A DNA stretch of 64,000 nucleotides from Agaricicola taiwanensis (GTDB lineage Bacteria > Pseudomonadota > Alphaproteobacteria > Rhizobiales > Methylopilaceae): positions 62,001 through 126,000 of the forward strand of contig NZ_BMCP01000005.1 of assembly GCF_014635245.1 (NCBI RefSeq), read 5' to 3'. Both the position numbers and the translations under genes were made by a program. A model generated the notes under the pieces. It saw only the letters and a list, made by a program, of their open reading frames with translations. It was not told the DNA's origin and searched no databases. This document shows, piece after piece, positions 16,450 through 25,283 of the stretch. Within the stretch, counting starts at the first letter, position 1, and every line of letters starts with the position of its first letter.

Positions 16450-19020
16450 TCAGAACTTCGCGGTGAGGCTCGCCCGCACGGTGCGGCCGGGGGCGGGCAC
16501 CCAGCCGTCGAGCGCATCGATGTAATAGCGGTCGAGCAGATTTTCCGCCTGCACATCCAGCGTCAGGTTCTTCGTCAGTTTCACGCTGGCAAAGGCATCC
16601 ACCACCGAATAGGGGAGCCACATGGGCGTCCGCTGCCGGTCGGATTGCGTGATGGGGGCAAGCCGTGCGCCGCTGCGCATGATGCGCCCGCCCACCACCA
16701 GCCGCTCGTCGAACAGGCGCGCGCCCAGCGTGAAGCTGAAGCTGTGTTTGGCCGGGATATGCGCCACGGCATAGTCGGTGTTGATGGTTTCGCTGCCGCA
16801 GGTGCCGAAGCGGCAGAACTCATATTCGCCATAGTGCATCAGGGTCGCATTGGCGAAGAGTTTGCCGGTGTCGTAGCCGGCGGAAACCTCGATGCCCGAG
16901 AACATGACGCGATCGAGATTGGCGAAGCTGAAGACATAGGCGCCGGGCCGGGGATTGGGGTTCACAACGCGCGAGATGTAATTGTCGTGGTTGTTGCGGA
17001 ACCAGGCCAGCTTGAAGCGCGCCTTGTCCTCGTCGAACAGCACGCCATCGCGCTTCAGGTTCATGCCCACTTCCCAGCTCTTGGTCACCTCGGGCTCAAG
17101 GTCCGGGTTGGGGACGGCATTGGCATCGCTGCCCATGGTCTCGCGCAGGGTGGGCGGGCGCATGCCTTCCGCATAGCGCGTGAAGAACTGGATGCCGTCG
17201 ACGGGCTCCAGCGTCAGGCCGATGGAGGGGCTGAGGCGCGCGCTGTCGCGCGTGTTCTCGCCGGCCACCGAGCCGGGGCCGTTGTCCTCCAGCTCGTAGG
17301 TGTCGTAGCGCAGGCCCCCGTCCACGGTCAGCCAGTCCGTGATCTCCCACTTGCCCGTGGAGAAGAGGCTGCCGACCGAGCGCGAGCCGACGCTTGGGTT
17401 CAGGAAGACGCAGCGGTTGCTGGTGTAGGTGCGGCTGCAGTATTCGCGGCCGTTCATCTCCTCATTGAGATAGGAAAGGCCGTAATCGAAGCGGAAGTGG
17501 CCGAAGCCGGTATCGAACCGGGTGGTGTTGGTGATGTCAGCGCCCTTGGTCCAGGTCTCCGAATAGCGCGGCTCGTCGGCGGGGATAAGCCCCCACTGGC
17601 TGAAATCGGGCGCGGCGGCAACCGCGCGGGTGGTGCCTTCCACATTGGCGCCCCAGACATTGAAACGCAGGTCGAACCAGTCGCTACCGGGGTTCCAGCG
17701 ATAGCGCGCCGTATAGGTATCGGTGGTGATGTCGGAGAGGCTGACCTGGCGGAAGCCGTTATCCTGCTGGAACAGCATGCTGCCCATGGATTCCCCGAAC
17801 TCGCTCTCGAAATGGACGTAGCCGAATTCCACGCTATGGCCCTCGCCCCAGCGCAGGGTGGCCTTGGCGAGAGCTGAAAAACTATCCTCGGAGGTGTTGA
17901 ACACCTCTTCCCCGGGCTTGGTGAAGGAAAGGTCGTAGCGTCTGTTCTTGTAGAGGTAGCTGGTGCGGTCGCCCTTGGTGCCGGCGAAGTAATTGCCTCT
18001 CTGCCGGTGGGCGGCGGCAAAGATCACGTCGAAATTCTCCTTCGACACGGCGAAGGCGGCGCTGCCGTTCTTGTTCTCCAGCTCCTCGATGCCCGACCGG
18101 TCGGTGCGCTGATTGTAGGCCGGCGCCTGCAACGGCGCATCGGCATTGTCGCTGACGCCGGCGCGCAGTCGCACGCCGTATTCCCTGCCGTCCTCCACGA
18201 TGTCGCCGGCGTTCAGCGTGCGGATGGCGACGACGCCGCCGGGGCTGCCCGCGCCCTCCGCGCCGCCTGATGGCCCCTTGGTGATGTCGACGCCGCCGAT
18301 GAGATCGGGGTCGATGTAGACGCGCTCGTCCACGCCCTGATAACCGCGCCAGGTGGTGGAGGATTGCTGGGTGCCGTCGATGGAGACCTTGACGCGGCCC
18401 TGGCCCTGCATGCCACGGATGTTCACGTCGAGCTTGGTTCCGTTGCGCCCGCCCGCCGCCACCACGCCGGGCACGCCCTTGAAGATGTCGCCCGGTGAGG
18501 AGCCGCGGAAGCGGTCGATCTGCTCGCGCGAGATATGGGCGCTGGAGCCCGGCGTCTCGAAGGGCACATCGGCGGGGGCGGAGCCGGAGCGGCCCGTGAC
18601 GTCGATGACATCGAGCAGCAGCGAGCCGTCCGTGTTCACCGCGCCATTCGAGGGCGCGCTCCTGTCGGTGATGGTCACCGTGCCCGCGCCGGTGAAGGAC
18701 CAGGTGAGGCCGGAGTTCTGCAGCAGGCGCGAGAGCGCCTCCTGCGGGGTAACAGTGCCGGAAACGGCGGCGGCCTGCCTGCCGGCCGCGATCTCGGGCA
18801 GATAGCTCACCTGCAGACCGGCCTGCCGGCCGAAGACGACGAGCGCGTTGGAGAGCGGCCCGGCGGGAATGTTGAAGGCGGCCTGCCGCGCGCTCTGGGC
18901 CTGCGCCTCAACGGGCAGCACGGCCATGCCCGTTGCCATAAAGGTCGATCCCATCAGCGCGGCAATCAGCAGCCCTCTGCCGGCATGCCTCACGTCGCGT
19001 GCCCCAACCCTTAGCGTCAT
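16450..19020 (-). CDS. TonB-dependent heme/hemophore receptor with STN signalling domain
   Basis: Outer-membrane transporter of 856 residues. After a signal peptide (ending VEAQAQSA) comes a secretin/TonB STN domain (FNIPAGPLSNALVVFGRQAGLQVSYLP), which contacts the anti-sigma factor. The plug follows (VNIRGMQGQGRVKVSIDGTQQ) and then a 22-strand barrel ending RASLTAKF. The barrel holds RPPTLRE and NPDLEPE, close to the FRAP and NPNL boxes of heme receptors, and four cysteines in two loops (EYCSRTYTSNRC, CRFGTCG). The start at 19020 has GGAG nine bases upstream; 19035 is possible. FecI and FecR genes upstream and heme oxygenase downstream support HasR/BhuR-like heme uptake. Confidence 0.85.
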   Translation of the reverse strand: MTLRVGARDVRHAGRGLLIAALMGSTFMATGMAVLPVEAQAQSARQAAFNIPAGPLSNALVVFGRQAGLQVSYLPEIAAGRQAAAVSGTVTPQEALSRLLQNSGLTWSFTGAGTVTITDRSAPSNGAVNTDGSLLLDVIDVTGRSGSAPADVPFETPGSSAHISREQIDRFRGSSPGDIFKGVPGVVAAGGRNGTKLDVNIRGMQGQGRVKVSIDGTQQSSTTWRGYQGVDERVYIDPDLIGGVDITKGPSGGAEGAGSPGGVVAIRTLNAGDIVEDGREYGVRLRAGVSDNADAPLQAPAYNQRTDRSGIEELENKNGSAAFAVSKENFDVIFAAAHRQRGNYFAGTKGDRTSYLYKNRRYDLSFTKPGEEVFNTSEDSFSALAKATLRWGEGHSVEFGYVHFESEFGESMGSMLFQQDNGFRQVSLSDITTDTYTARYRWNPGSDWFDLRFNVWGANVEGTTRAVAAAPDFSQWGLIPADEPRYSETWTKGADITNTTRFDTGFGHFRFDYGLSYLNEEMNGREYCSRTYTSNRCVFLNPSVGSRSVGSLFSTGKWEITDWLTVDGGLRYDTYELEDNGPGSVAGENTRDSARLSPSIGLTLEPVDGIQFFTRYAEGMRPPTLRETMGSDANAVPNPDLEPEVTKSWEVGMNLKRDGVLFDEDKARFKLAWFRNNHDNYISRVVNPNPRPGAYVFSFANLDRVMFSGIEVSAGYDTGKLFANATLMHYGEYEFCRFGTCGSETINTDYAVAHIPAKHSFSFTLGARLFDERLVVGGRIMRSGARLAPITQSDRQRTPMWLPYSVVDAFASVKLTKNLTLDVQAENLLDRYYIDALDGWVPAPGRTVRASLTAKF

Positions 19021-19151
19021 CACTTGGTACTCCATTCCACAAGCAAGTATGGCCGAACATCGTTGCTTCGGATGTGTGCCGGTCCTGCTTGCTAGAACGA
19101 AGTGCCGTTGCCGATTTTCTCAGAAAACGACTCTTTTACTCATTTTTCTTC

Positions 19152-19168
19152 TTTGGAATTATTTCAAA
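19152..19168. promoter_or_regulatory. Possible iron-responsive (Irr/Fur-type) site before the heme receptor
   Basis: TTTGGAATTATTTCAAA is an imperfect palindrome resembling the Irr box of Rhizobiales (TTTAGAA..TTCTAAA, three mismatches). It straddles the fecR stop and lies about 130 bases upstream of the receptor. The same TTTGGAATTAT string recurs at 20912-20922 upstream of fecI. The assignment to Irr rather than Fur is a guess. Confidence 0.4.
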
Positions 19169-20126
19169 TAGAAGAAACCACGGTGAGCCAGGGCGAGATC
19201 TGGCGCACCTTGCCGCCATGGGGCTGCACCACCGCCTGCAGCGCGGCGATCGACTGGGTGGGGTCGAACACGCCGCTGATGCGTTTTTGCCCCAAGGCGC
19301 CATCGGCGATCACCACGCGGCCCCGCTGCCAGCGGGCGATGCGGGCAACGGTGGAGGCAACCGTATCGCGTTCGGCGATGATCATGCCGTCGCGCCAGGC
19401 GGCGATCTGGCCGGGCTCGCGCCGGCCGCGCGCGAGGTCCTGGCCATCCTCGCCAAGCGTCAACCAGTCGCCCGGCCGCAGCCTCTCGCCCGTGGCAAGG
19501 GCCGAGCCCGGCATGCGCGCCTCCACGAGGCCGTGATCCACCGAGAGGGAGAGCGTGCCGCCGTCGGTGGAGATATCGAACGCCGTGCCCAGCGCAATGG
19601 CCGTCAGACCGCCCGCATGTGCGCGAAAGGGGCGGGCGGGATCGGGCGCAACCGCGAAGAAGGCCATGCCGGCGAGAAGCTCCACATGGCGCCCGCCGCC
19701 CGTCATGTCGCTGCGCAGCGCACTGTCCGGCCCGAGCGTCGCAATGGTACCATCGGCCAGCGGCACGCGCCGCACCTCGGCGGTGGCGGTGATGTGGCTG
19801 GAGCGGGCGCGGATGAGAAGGTCCGGGCCCATGAGGGCTCCGAGCCCGGCCGCCAGCGCCGCCGCCGTGCCGCCCGCCAGCACGCGGCGCCGCGTGAGAC
19901 CCTGTCCCTCGGCGGAAGCGCGCCGGTCGGTCAGCACCTTGCCGGCAAGGCCGTGGATTTCCGCCACCTCCGCCCAGGCGGCCTCATGCTCCGGCCCGCG
20001 CGCGCGCCAGCAGCGCACCAGATCGCGCGCCACCGGGTTCGCCGGGTCCTTCTGCAGCCGGACGATCAGCTCGAGCGCTTCCTCGAACAGCCTGTCGTCC
20101 GCCGATGGGTCTTCAACTGGTGGCAC
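19164..20126 (-). CDS. FecR family anti-sigma/sigma-regulator
   Basis: Inner-membrane FecR protein (320 residues) that relays the state of the receptor to the ECF sigma factor. The N-terminal DUF4880 segment is present (FEEALELIVRLQKDPANPVARDLVRCWRARGPEHEAAWAEV). One membrane helix preceded by arginines is at about residues 80-100 (RRRVLAGGTAAALAAGLGALMG), followed by the FecR periplasmic domain (RRVPLADGTIATLGPDSALR, ELLAGMAFFAVAPD). It lies between fecI and the receptor gene, the normal order of such units. Confidence 0.85.
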   Translation of the reverse strand: MPPVEDPSADDRLFEEALELIVRLQKDPANPVARDLVRCWRARGPEHEAAWAEVAEIHGLAGKVLTDRRASAEGQGLTRRRVLAGGTAAALAAGLGALMGPDLLIRARSSHITATAEVRRVPLADGTIATLGPDSALRSDMTGGGRHVELLAGMAFFAVAPDPARPFRAHAGGLTAIALGTAFDISTDGGTLSLSVDHGLVEARMPGSALATGERLRPGDWLTLGEDGQDLARGRREPGQIAAWRDGMIIAERDTVASTVARIARWQRGRVVIADGALGQKRISGVFDPTQSIAALQAVVQPHGGKVRQISPWLTVVSSI

Positions 20127-20230
20127 GGGCCAAACATCCGGGCTGCGCCGCCGCCCCGGGCGCGCGGCTGAACATGTCCTGTCAGGATTTAAACGAAGGA
20201 GGACCGGCTCTTTTCACTTGGAGGGTGCGA

Positions 20231-20731
20231 TTAAATCGCATCGTCCTTCAGGCGCGCCCGCAGGTGATGATAGGCCTCGCGCACCAGCTTCCAGGTGTAG
20301 GAGACCGAAAGCCCCAGCTCCAGCGCGGCCTCGGCCAGCGTCTTCTCGCCCATCCGGTGCATCTCGAAGGCGGCGCGGGTCTGCGCCGGCAATTCCTCCA
20401 GCGCCTGTTCCACAATGGCGAGGCGCTGCCGGTCATAGACCACGGCCTCGGGCGAGGGGGCGCTGTCGGCCACGCGGGCGAGGTCCTCATCGCTCACATC
20501 CACATGCGGCGCGATGCGGCTGCGGCGGACCAGATCCACCGAGAGATTGCGGGCGATCTGGTGCAGATAGGCACGCGGATTGCTGCGATCATCGGGCGTG
20601 GCGGTGAGCACGCGCACGAAAGTATCCTGCGTCAGATCCGCCGCCGTCTCCGGGTTATGCCCCCGGCGCCGCAGGAAGCGGTCGATCTCGGAGGCATGCT
20701 GCAGGAACAGCCGCTGGACGTCCCAGATCAT
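20231..20731 (-). CDS. ECF RNA polymerase sigma factor, FecI family
   Basis: Extracytoplasmic-function sigma factor of 166 residues. Region 2 reads FLRRRGHNPETAADLTQDTFVRVL with the RAYLHQIARNLSVDLVRRS core-binding segment; region 4 reads LEELPAQTRAAFEMHRMGEKTLAEAALELGLSVSYTWKLVREAYHHLRARL. It is upstream of fecR, separated by about 100 bases. It should direct transcription of the receptor gene when the receptor is occupied. The motif TTTGGAATTAT about 180 bases upstream suggests iron control of fecI itself. Confidence 0.85.
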   Translation of the reverse strand: MIWDVQRLFLQHASEIDRFLRRRGHNPETAADLTQDTFVRVLTATPDDRSNPRAYLHQIARNLSVDLVRRSRIAPHVDVSDEDLARVADSAPSPEAVVYDRQRLAIVEQALEELPAQTRAAFEMHRMGEKTLAEAALELGLSVSYTWKLVREAYHHLRARLKDDAI

Positions 20732-21030
20732 GAGACGGGCTCCTGCCGGAGGGGCGGGGTGAGGCGGGGGCGCATAACCGGGACGGGAGCGGAGGAAGCC
20801 GCCCTTATGCCGATGGAATGTTGCGCCGCGCGTGCCATTGCCTGAAACCTTGGAGCCCCGACACCCGGCCCGCTGTTGCGGGAAGGTGTCTCAAGCAACG
20901 CCCATACGCCTTTTGGAATTATCTATGCAACAACAATGATTTAGAGCTGTTCTAGTTATAAAAGAGGAAGCTTCGCAAGTAAGCTCAGGACGTGGTGAGT
21001 TCAGGAGCAATGACGAGGCTTTGGTTCAGC
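20732..21030. other. Intergenic stretch upstream of fecI, at the edge of the low-GC insert
   Basis: About 300 bases holding no convincing gene. It includes TTTGGAATTAT at 20912-20922 (shared with the receptor upstream region) within an AT-rich tract from about 20910 to 20970, which is probably the fecI promoter. The defence pair begins just after it, so one boundary of that insertion may lie here; I see no flanking direct repeat or tRNA gene. Confidence 0.4.
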
Positions 21031-21882
21031 TTATTGGTCGCGATCAGCCTTTGCTGCGATTAGCACCACCCGGTGCGCGTCGAGCACACGCGCCTCGACC
21101 TCTTCGCCTTTCCGGAAATGCCGCTGGAACCAGCGTGCGAACTCCCTATTCCGGCCGACGATGCGCACGGAACCGGAAGGATTGGCCGTGCGGTTGATGC
21201 TGGAGAACACCGGCTCGCTGCCGTCGCTGAACGTGACTTCGATTGGCTCGCCATGTTCCCCGAGATGGCGGCTCGCAGCCGCTCCCGGATTGATGATGCC
21301 CTGATCATAGTAGGCAGCGCCCAGGCGAATGCTGAACGGATATCCTTGATTGTTTTGCACGGATAGCGAAGGCGCTACTTCCTCCGCCGATGCTTCCGGA
21401 GCTTCGCTCTGTTCCGCCTCTTCGCGCTCGGCTTCTTCCGTCACCGGCTTGCCCCGCACATGGCCGTTCCACGGCGGATCGAAGCGCTCGATAAGCGCAT
21501 CTTCCAGCCCAGCCGCCAGATTGATCTCAAACTCGCCATAGCGAAGCTGCGAGATCGGCGTAAAGACGAAGATGTGCACGTCCTCGCCCGCAGAGAGAGC
21601 CTGCTTGATCTTGGCATTGCAGCGAATGTTGGTGCTCTGACTGATACCGGGGCGGCAGTAGGTCGCGAAGCGCTTGCGGAGGCTGCGCGTGGTCTTGCCG
21701 ATGTAACGCACCTGATCGCCCTGCACGAAGGCATAGAGCGCGTTGGGTATGGCGAAGCTGACCTTGGCTGGCCCAGCGCGGGACGTGTGGAACTGATAGG
21801 CAATGCGGTCGCCGTCCGAGACCCATTTGCCAGCGTCGACAAAGCCGATGTTCTGCAGGGTGTCGCTGTTGAGCGGTGTCAC
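21031..21882 (-). CDS. GIY-YIG nuclease-domain protein paired with Shedu
   Basis: A 283-residue protein with a GIY-YIG-like domain in the N-terminal half: ALYAFVQGDQVRYIGKTTRSLRKRFATY (residues 48-75) supplies the two beta-strand motifs and the basic helix, and INLAAGLEDALIERFDPPWNG (about 120-140) supplies the catalytic-type glutamate and the asparagine end motif. A glutamate-rich linker follows (EEAEREEAEQSEAPEAS), then a beta-rich C-terminal domain of unknown type (SIRLGAAYYDQGIINPG). The start is a GTG at 21882, 13 bases after the Shedu stop, so the pair is probably co-transcribed. It may cut DNA or sense it; the role is unproven. Confidence 0.75.
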   Translation of the reverse strand: MTPLNSDTLQNIGFVDAGKWVSDGDRIAYQFHTSRAGPAKVSFAIPNALYAFVQGDQVRYIGKTTRSLRKRFATYCRPGISQSTNIRCNAKIKQALSAGEDVHIFVFTPISQLRYGEFEINLAAGLEDALIERFDPPWNGHVRGKPVTEEAEREEAEQSEAPEASAEEVAPSLSVQNNQGYPFSIRLGAAYYDQGIINPGAAASRHLGEHGEPIEVTFSDGSEPVFSSINRTANPSGSVRIVGRNREFARWFQRHFRKGEEVEARVLDAHRVVLIAAKADRDQ

Positions 21883-21895
21883 GGTGCGGTGCCCG

Positions 21896-23164
21896 CTAGC
21901 TACGTGTTATGAAACGAGCACGTTCAAGCAGTTCATCGAACGTGACGATATCAATGCTGCGGTTTTCCCGGCGGAACAACTCAAATGTGTCCAGCATAAT
22001 AGTGGATGATCGAATATCCTTAGTTGCCGTGAATTCGTCACGAGATCCTATCACTAATATCGTTCTGGCGTTTCTCGTACGTGCAACGAGGCGTTCCGTC
22101 CCTGCTGCATTGAGATGATCTCCGGATTGTGCAAACGATAACCACTCCGCCTTTTGTTCAAGAATCTGTGAAACAGCGCTCATAAATTCGGAGCTAAACT
22201 CCCATGTTCCGGCACGTCCGCCGCGACTCGGCCTGAAGATCTTTGTGCTGGGTTTTTTGATCTCGACCAATACGGTATAGTCGGTGAAGTTCATCAAAAA
22301 ATCGATCACCGGCCTGTCGCGATTATCGGTCCCGCCACCGCCAACTGTAAGTTCGCGGCCGAACTGACGCATCACGCGATAGTCTAGCCCATAACCGAAC
22401 ACCCAATTTTCTCGCTCGAAGAAATCTTGCCACTGCGCTTCACTCCAATCTCGCGCTCGCATATGTTCCTCAAAATCTTCTAACCCTTGCCTGCGACCGA
22501 GCAAGATGTTCACTTCTTCATCTGTCAAAGTCTCTTGGAGTGAGTGCATGAGATTGTTTCTCTGCCCATTCGACATGTTCTGGATGCGATCAATGATGCC
22601 GCGATCTGAAGCGTCGATGATTGCCTTTGGCCCAGCTTTGGTTGAGATGTCTTCGATGTGGAAGTTTTCCTGGTTAGATAAATCTATGAACTTAATCTGT
22701 GAAAGGAACTCAAGAAGCCTGTTGAATTCATCAGCCCGAAAAGTGAATTCATTCTTTTCTAGTGATTCTATCCAGTCACCTGCCCGTTCCTTAAAGGTTT
22801 GTAGGGTGATGCGTCTAATGTTCTTGTGGTCTTGAGTTACAAGGGCGGAGACCTGAGTCTTTCGTGATTCTCCGCTCAAGCGGAGGCACATTGATCCTTC
22901 TATCTCTCCAACGACAATCTCATCGTTTCCCTCCACCACCATTCTTATGTGGCGGAGAGGTTCAGGAGTTTTCTCGTTGAAACTGAATACCTTAGAAATG
23001 TATGTCTTTGCCTGACGCCGAAGCTTGAAGAACTCGAATTCATCTTTTTCGTCCATGCGTTTATCCAGAAGGAGGTGTCTCTTCTGATTATGCTTTATGT
23101 GCTCAGCATAGTCTTCCCTATCGAGCGCGGGCTGCACGATTTTGACTGCTGTCCCGCCCCACAC
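21896..23164 (-). CDS. Shedu-family (DUF4263/SduA-like) immune nuclease
   Basis: A 422-residue protein whose C-terminal half is a DUF4263 domain, the catalytic part of Shedu anti-phage systems. The PD-(D/E)xK site is visible: VIDFL with D288, then VLVEIKKP with E301 and K303, followed by the helix with SQILEQKAEW (Q333, Q337) and the strand ILVIGSRDEF. The core starts DWSEAQWQDFFERENWVFGYGLDYRV at about residue 239; residues 1-230 form a separate N-terminal region of the kind that senses the trigger. The GTG at 23164 has GGAG upstream and overlaps the lysR end by 47 bases. Base composition is clearly more AT-rich than the flanks, indicating acquisition by transfer. Confidence 0.8.
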   Translation of the reverse strand: MWGGTAVKIVQPALDREDYAEHIKHNQKRHLLLDKRMDEKDEFEFFKLRRQAKTYISKVFSFNEKTPEPLRHIRMVVEGNDEIVVGEIEGSMCLRLSGESRKTQVSALVTQDHKNIRRITLQTFKERAGDWIESLEKNEFTFRADEFNRLLEFLSQIKFIDLSNQENFHIEDISTKAGPKAIIDASDRGIIDRIQNMSNGQRNNLMHSLQETLTDEEVNILLGRRQGLEDFEEHMRARDWSEAQWQDFFERENWVFGYGLDYRVMRQFGRELTVGGGGTDNRDRPVIDFLMNFTDYTVLVEIKKPSTKIFRPSRGGRAGTWEFSSEFMSAVSQILEQKAEWLSFAQSGDHLNAAGTERLVARTRNARTILVIGSRDEFTATKDIRSSTIMLDTFELFRRENRSIDIVTFDELLERARFITRS

Positions 23165-24056
23165 GCCTCTCCGCCAACCCCCAAAACTCCTCCGCCAGCG
23201 CGCTTAACTGCCGCCTCGGCCGCATCAGGATGATCGTCACGTCGATGAACCATTCCGGGCCGCCGGCGAAGCTGAGGGTGCCGTGCTCCTCCATGTCCTG
23301 ATCGGCGAGGCTGCGCGGGGTCCAGGCGATGCCCTTGCCGTCCTGCGCCAGGGCCTTCAGCACCATGGCAAGATGTGAGGTGAATACCGGCTTTACATGA
23401 AGCGCGGCCAGATCCGGCAGCGCCGCGCGCACGATGCGGCCCATGCCGGATTGCTCGTCGAAGCCGAGGAGGGGCACGGGATGCGCCTCCGTGCCGGGAA
23501 GCCGGAACTCCGGCCCGCCATCGGCCGCCCGGCGCGACACCGGCACCAGCGTGTCGGAGGCCAAGGTCACATATTTGAAGTCGCCTTCGGCGAGGTTGAT
23601 GGCGGCTTGCCCGTGATGGTGGCAGAGCAGGAAGTCAGCCCGCTCGTCGGCCATCAGCTTTTCGCAGGCGATCATATTGTCGGAGAGGAGCCGCACCGGG
23701 GTTGCCGCCGCAGATGGGCCGAGGTTGCGGAACCAGGTGGGGAAGAAGGTGAAGGAGAGCGCGTGGGTGGAGGCGAAGGTGAGGACGCCGCCCGCCGTGC
23801 GGGCGCTCTCAAGATCGGCTTTAGCCTTTTCCAGCCGGGCGATGATCTCGCCCGCCGCCGCCAGCATGATCTCGCCCTCGGGGGTCAGGCTGAGGCGGTG
23901 GGTGCTGCGGTCGATCAACCGGCAGCCGGCCCAGTCCTCCAGCGCCTTGATGCGGCGGCCGAAGGCGGGCTGGGTGATGTTGCGCCGCTCTGCCGCGCGC
24001 GAGAAATTGAGCGTCTCGGCCAGGGCCCTGAGATCGTTGAGCCAGTTCACGTCCAA
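23118..24056 (-). CDS. LysR family regulator of the tartrate genes
   Basis: LysR-type regulator whose HTH domain reads DVNWLNDLRALAETLNFSRAAERRNITQPAFGRRIKALEDWAG. I chose a TTG at 24056 giving MDVNWLND, because GGAG lies nine bases before it and family members start this way; a TTG at 24095 would add 13 residues. It is divergent from the tartrate dehydrogenase gene, so it probably controls tartrate use, like TtuA of Agrobacterium vitis. The last ten or so residues (GRDSSQNRAARAR) run into the low-GC defence insert, so the native end of the gene may have been replaced. Confidence 0.8.
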   Translation of the reverse strand: MDVNWLNDLRALAETLNFSRAAERRNITQPAFGRRIKALEDWAGCRLIDRSTHRLSLTPEGEIMLAAAGEIIARLEKAKADLESARTAGGVLTFASTHALSFTFFPTWFRNLGPSAAATPVRLLSDNMIACEKLMADERADFLLCHHHGQAAINLAEGDFKYVTLASDTLVPVSRRAADGGPEFRLPGTEAHPVPLLGFDEQSGMGRIVRAALPDLAALHVKPVFTSHLAMVLKALAQDGKGIAWTPRSLADQDMEEHGTLSFAGGPEWFIDVTIILMRPRRQLSALAEEFWGLAERRVGRDSSQNRAARAR

Positions 24057-24196
24057 AGGCGGGGTCTCCTTCACTGCCGCATCAAACAAAGCCAAATCGG
24101 CACTGGAAAGCGAGCCCCAATCGCGAAATGATCCGCCCCGCGCCGTTTCGATGCGGCGCGCCGTGCCATGCCGAGCTTTTCAAGGGAAGAAACATC

Positions 24197-25279
24197 ATGC
24201 CGTCAGCCAAGACCAACCGCGTTTATCGTGTCGCCGTCATCCCCGGCGACGGCATCGGCAAGGAAGTGGTGCCGGAGGGGCTGCGCGTGCTGGAGGCGGC
24301 CTCGAAAAAGTTCGGCTTCGAGCTGCAGACGGACGAGTTCGATTTCGCCTCCTGCGACTATTACCAGAAGCACGGCCAGATGATGCCGGAGGACTGGAAG
24401 GAGCGCATCGGCGGCCATGACGCCATCTTCTTCGGCGCGGTGGGCTGGCCCGACACGGTGCCCGACCACATCTCGCTCTGGGGCTCGCTGCTCCAGTTCC
24501 GCCGCGAGTTCGATCAATATGTGAACCTCAGGCCCGTGCGCCTGATGCCGGGCGTCACCTCGCCGCTCGTCGGCCGCAAGCCTGGCGACATCGACTTCTT
24601 CGTGGTGCGCGAGAACACGGAAGGGGAATATTCCTCCATCGGCGGCCGCATCTTCCCCGGCACCTCGCGCGAGACGGTGCTGCAGGAAACGGTGATGACC
24701 CGCGTCGGCGTCGACCGCATCCTGAAGTTCGCCTTCGAGCTTGCGCAGTCACGCCCGCGCAAGCTGCTGACCTCGGCCACCAAGTCCAACGGCATCTCGG
24801 TGACCATGCCCTATTGGGACGAGCGCGTGGTGGAGATGGCGAAGAACTATCCCGGCGTCGACTGGAACAAGTTCCACATCGACATCCTCTGCGCCCATTT
24901 CGTGCTGAACCCCGACAAGTTCGACGTGGTGGTCGCCTCCAACCTCTTCGGCGACATCCTGTCGGACCTCGGCCCGGCCTGCACCGGCACCATCGGCATC
25001 GCGCCATCGGGCAACATCAACCCGGAGCGGGATTTCCCCTCGCTGTTCGAGCCCGTGCATGGCTCGGCGCCCGACATTGCCGGGCAGGGCGTGGCCAACC
25101 CCGTGGGGCAGATCTGGTCGGCGGCCATGATGCTGGACCATCTGGGCGAGCCGGAAGCCGGCGCGGAGGTGCTCGGCGCCATCGAACGCGTGCTGGCGGA
25201 GCCGAAGCTCAGGACGCGGGATCTCGGCGGCAGCGCCGATACGGTGACTTGCGGCAAGGCGGTCGCCGAGGCACTCTGA
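24197..25279 (+). CDS. Tartrate dehydrogenase/decarboxylase (TtuC-like)
   Basis: NAD- and metal-dependent beta-decarboxylating dehydrogenase of the isopropylmalate/isocitrate family (360 residues). The tartrate/D-malate branch is indicated by VIPGDGIGKEVVPEGLRVLEAA, the substrate-site arginines in NLRPVRLMPG, VRENTEGEYSSIGGR and the Mg-binding FDVVVASNLFGDILSDL. It converts tartrate to oxaloglycolate or glycerate. The ATG at 24197 follows an AAGGGAAGAA ribosome site. The next gene starts 4 bases after its stop, so the two form an operon. A second, more divergent copy is at 51171-52244. Confidence 0.85.
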   Translation: MPSAKTNRVYRVAVIPGDGIGKEVVPEGLRVLEAASKKFGFELQTDEFDFASCDYYQKHGQMMPEDWKERIGGHDAIFFGAVGWPDTVPDHISLWGSLLQFRREFDQYVNLRPVRLMPGVTSPLVGRKPGDIDFFVVRENTEGEYSSIGGRIFPGTSRETVLQETVMTRVGVDRILKFAFELAQSRPRKLLTSATKSNGISVTMPYWDERVVEMAKNYPGVDWNKFHIDILCAHFVLNPDKFDVVVASNLFGDILSDLGPACTGTIGIAPSGNINPERDFPSLFEPVHGSAPDIAGQGVANPVGQIWSAAMMLDHLGEPEAGAEVLGAIERVLAEPKLRTRDLGGSADTVTCGKAVAEAL

Positions 25280-25283
25280 CCTC

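Noticed and set aside
16267..17877. 536-codon plus-strand open frame opposite the heme receptor and heme oxygenase
   Set aside because: It has no domain, and the minus-strand genes fully explain the region.
20732..21030. tRNA or att site at the edge of the defence insert
   Set aside because: I found no cloverleaf, no direct repeat pair at the two edges and no integrase gene.
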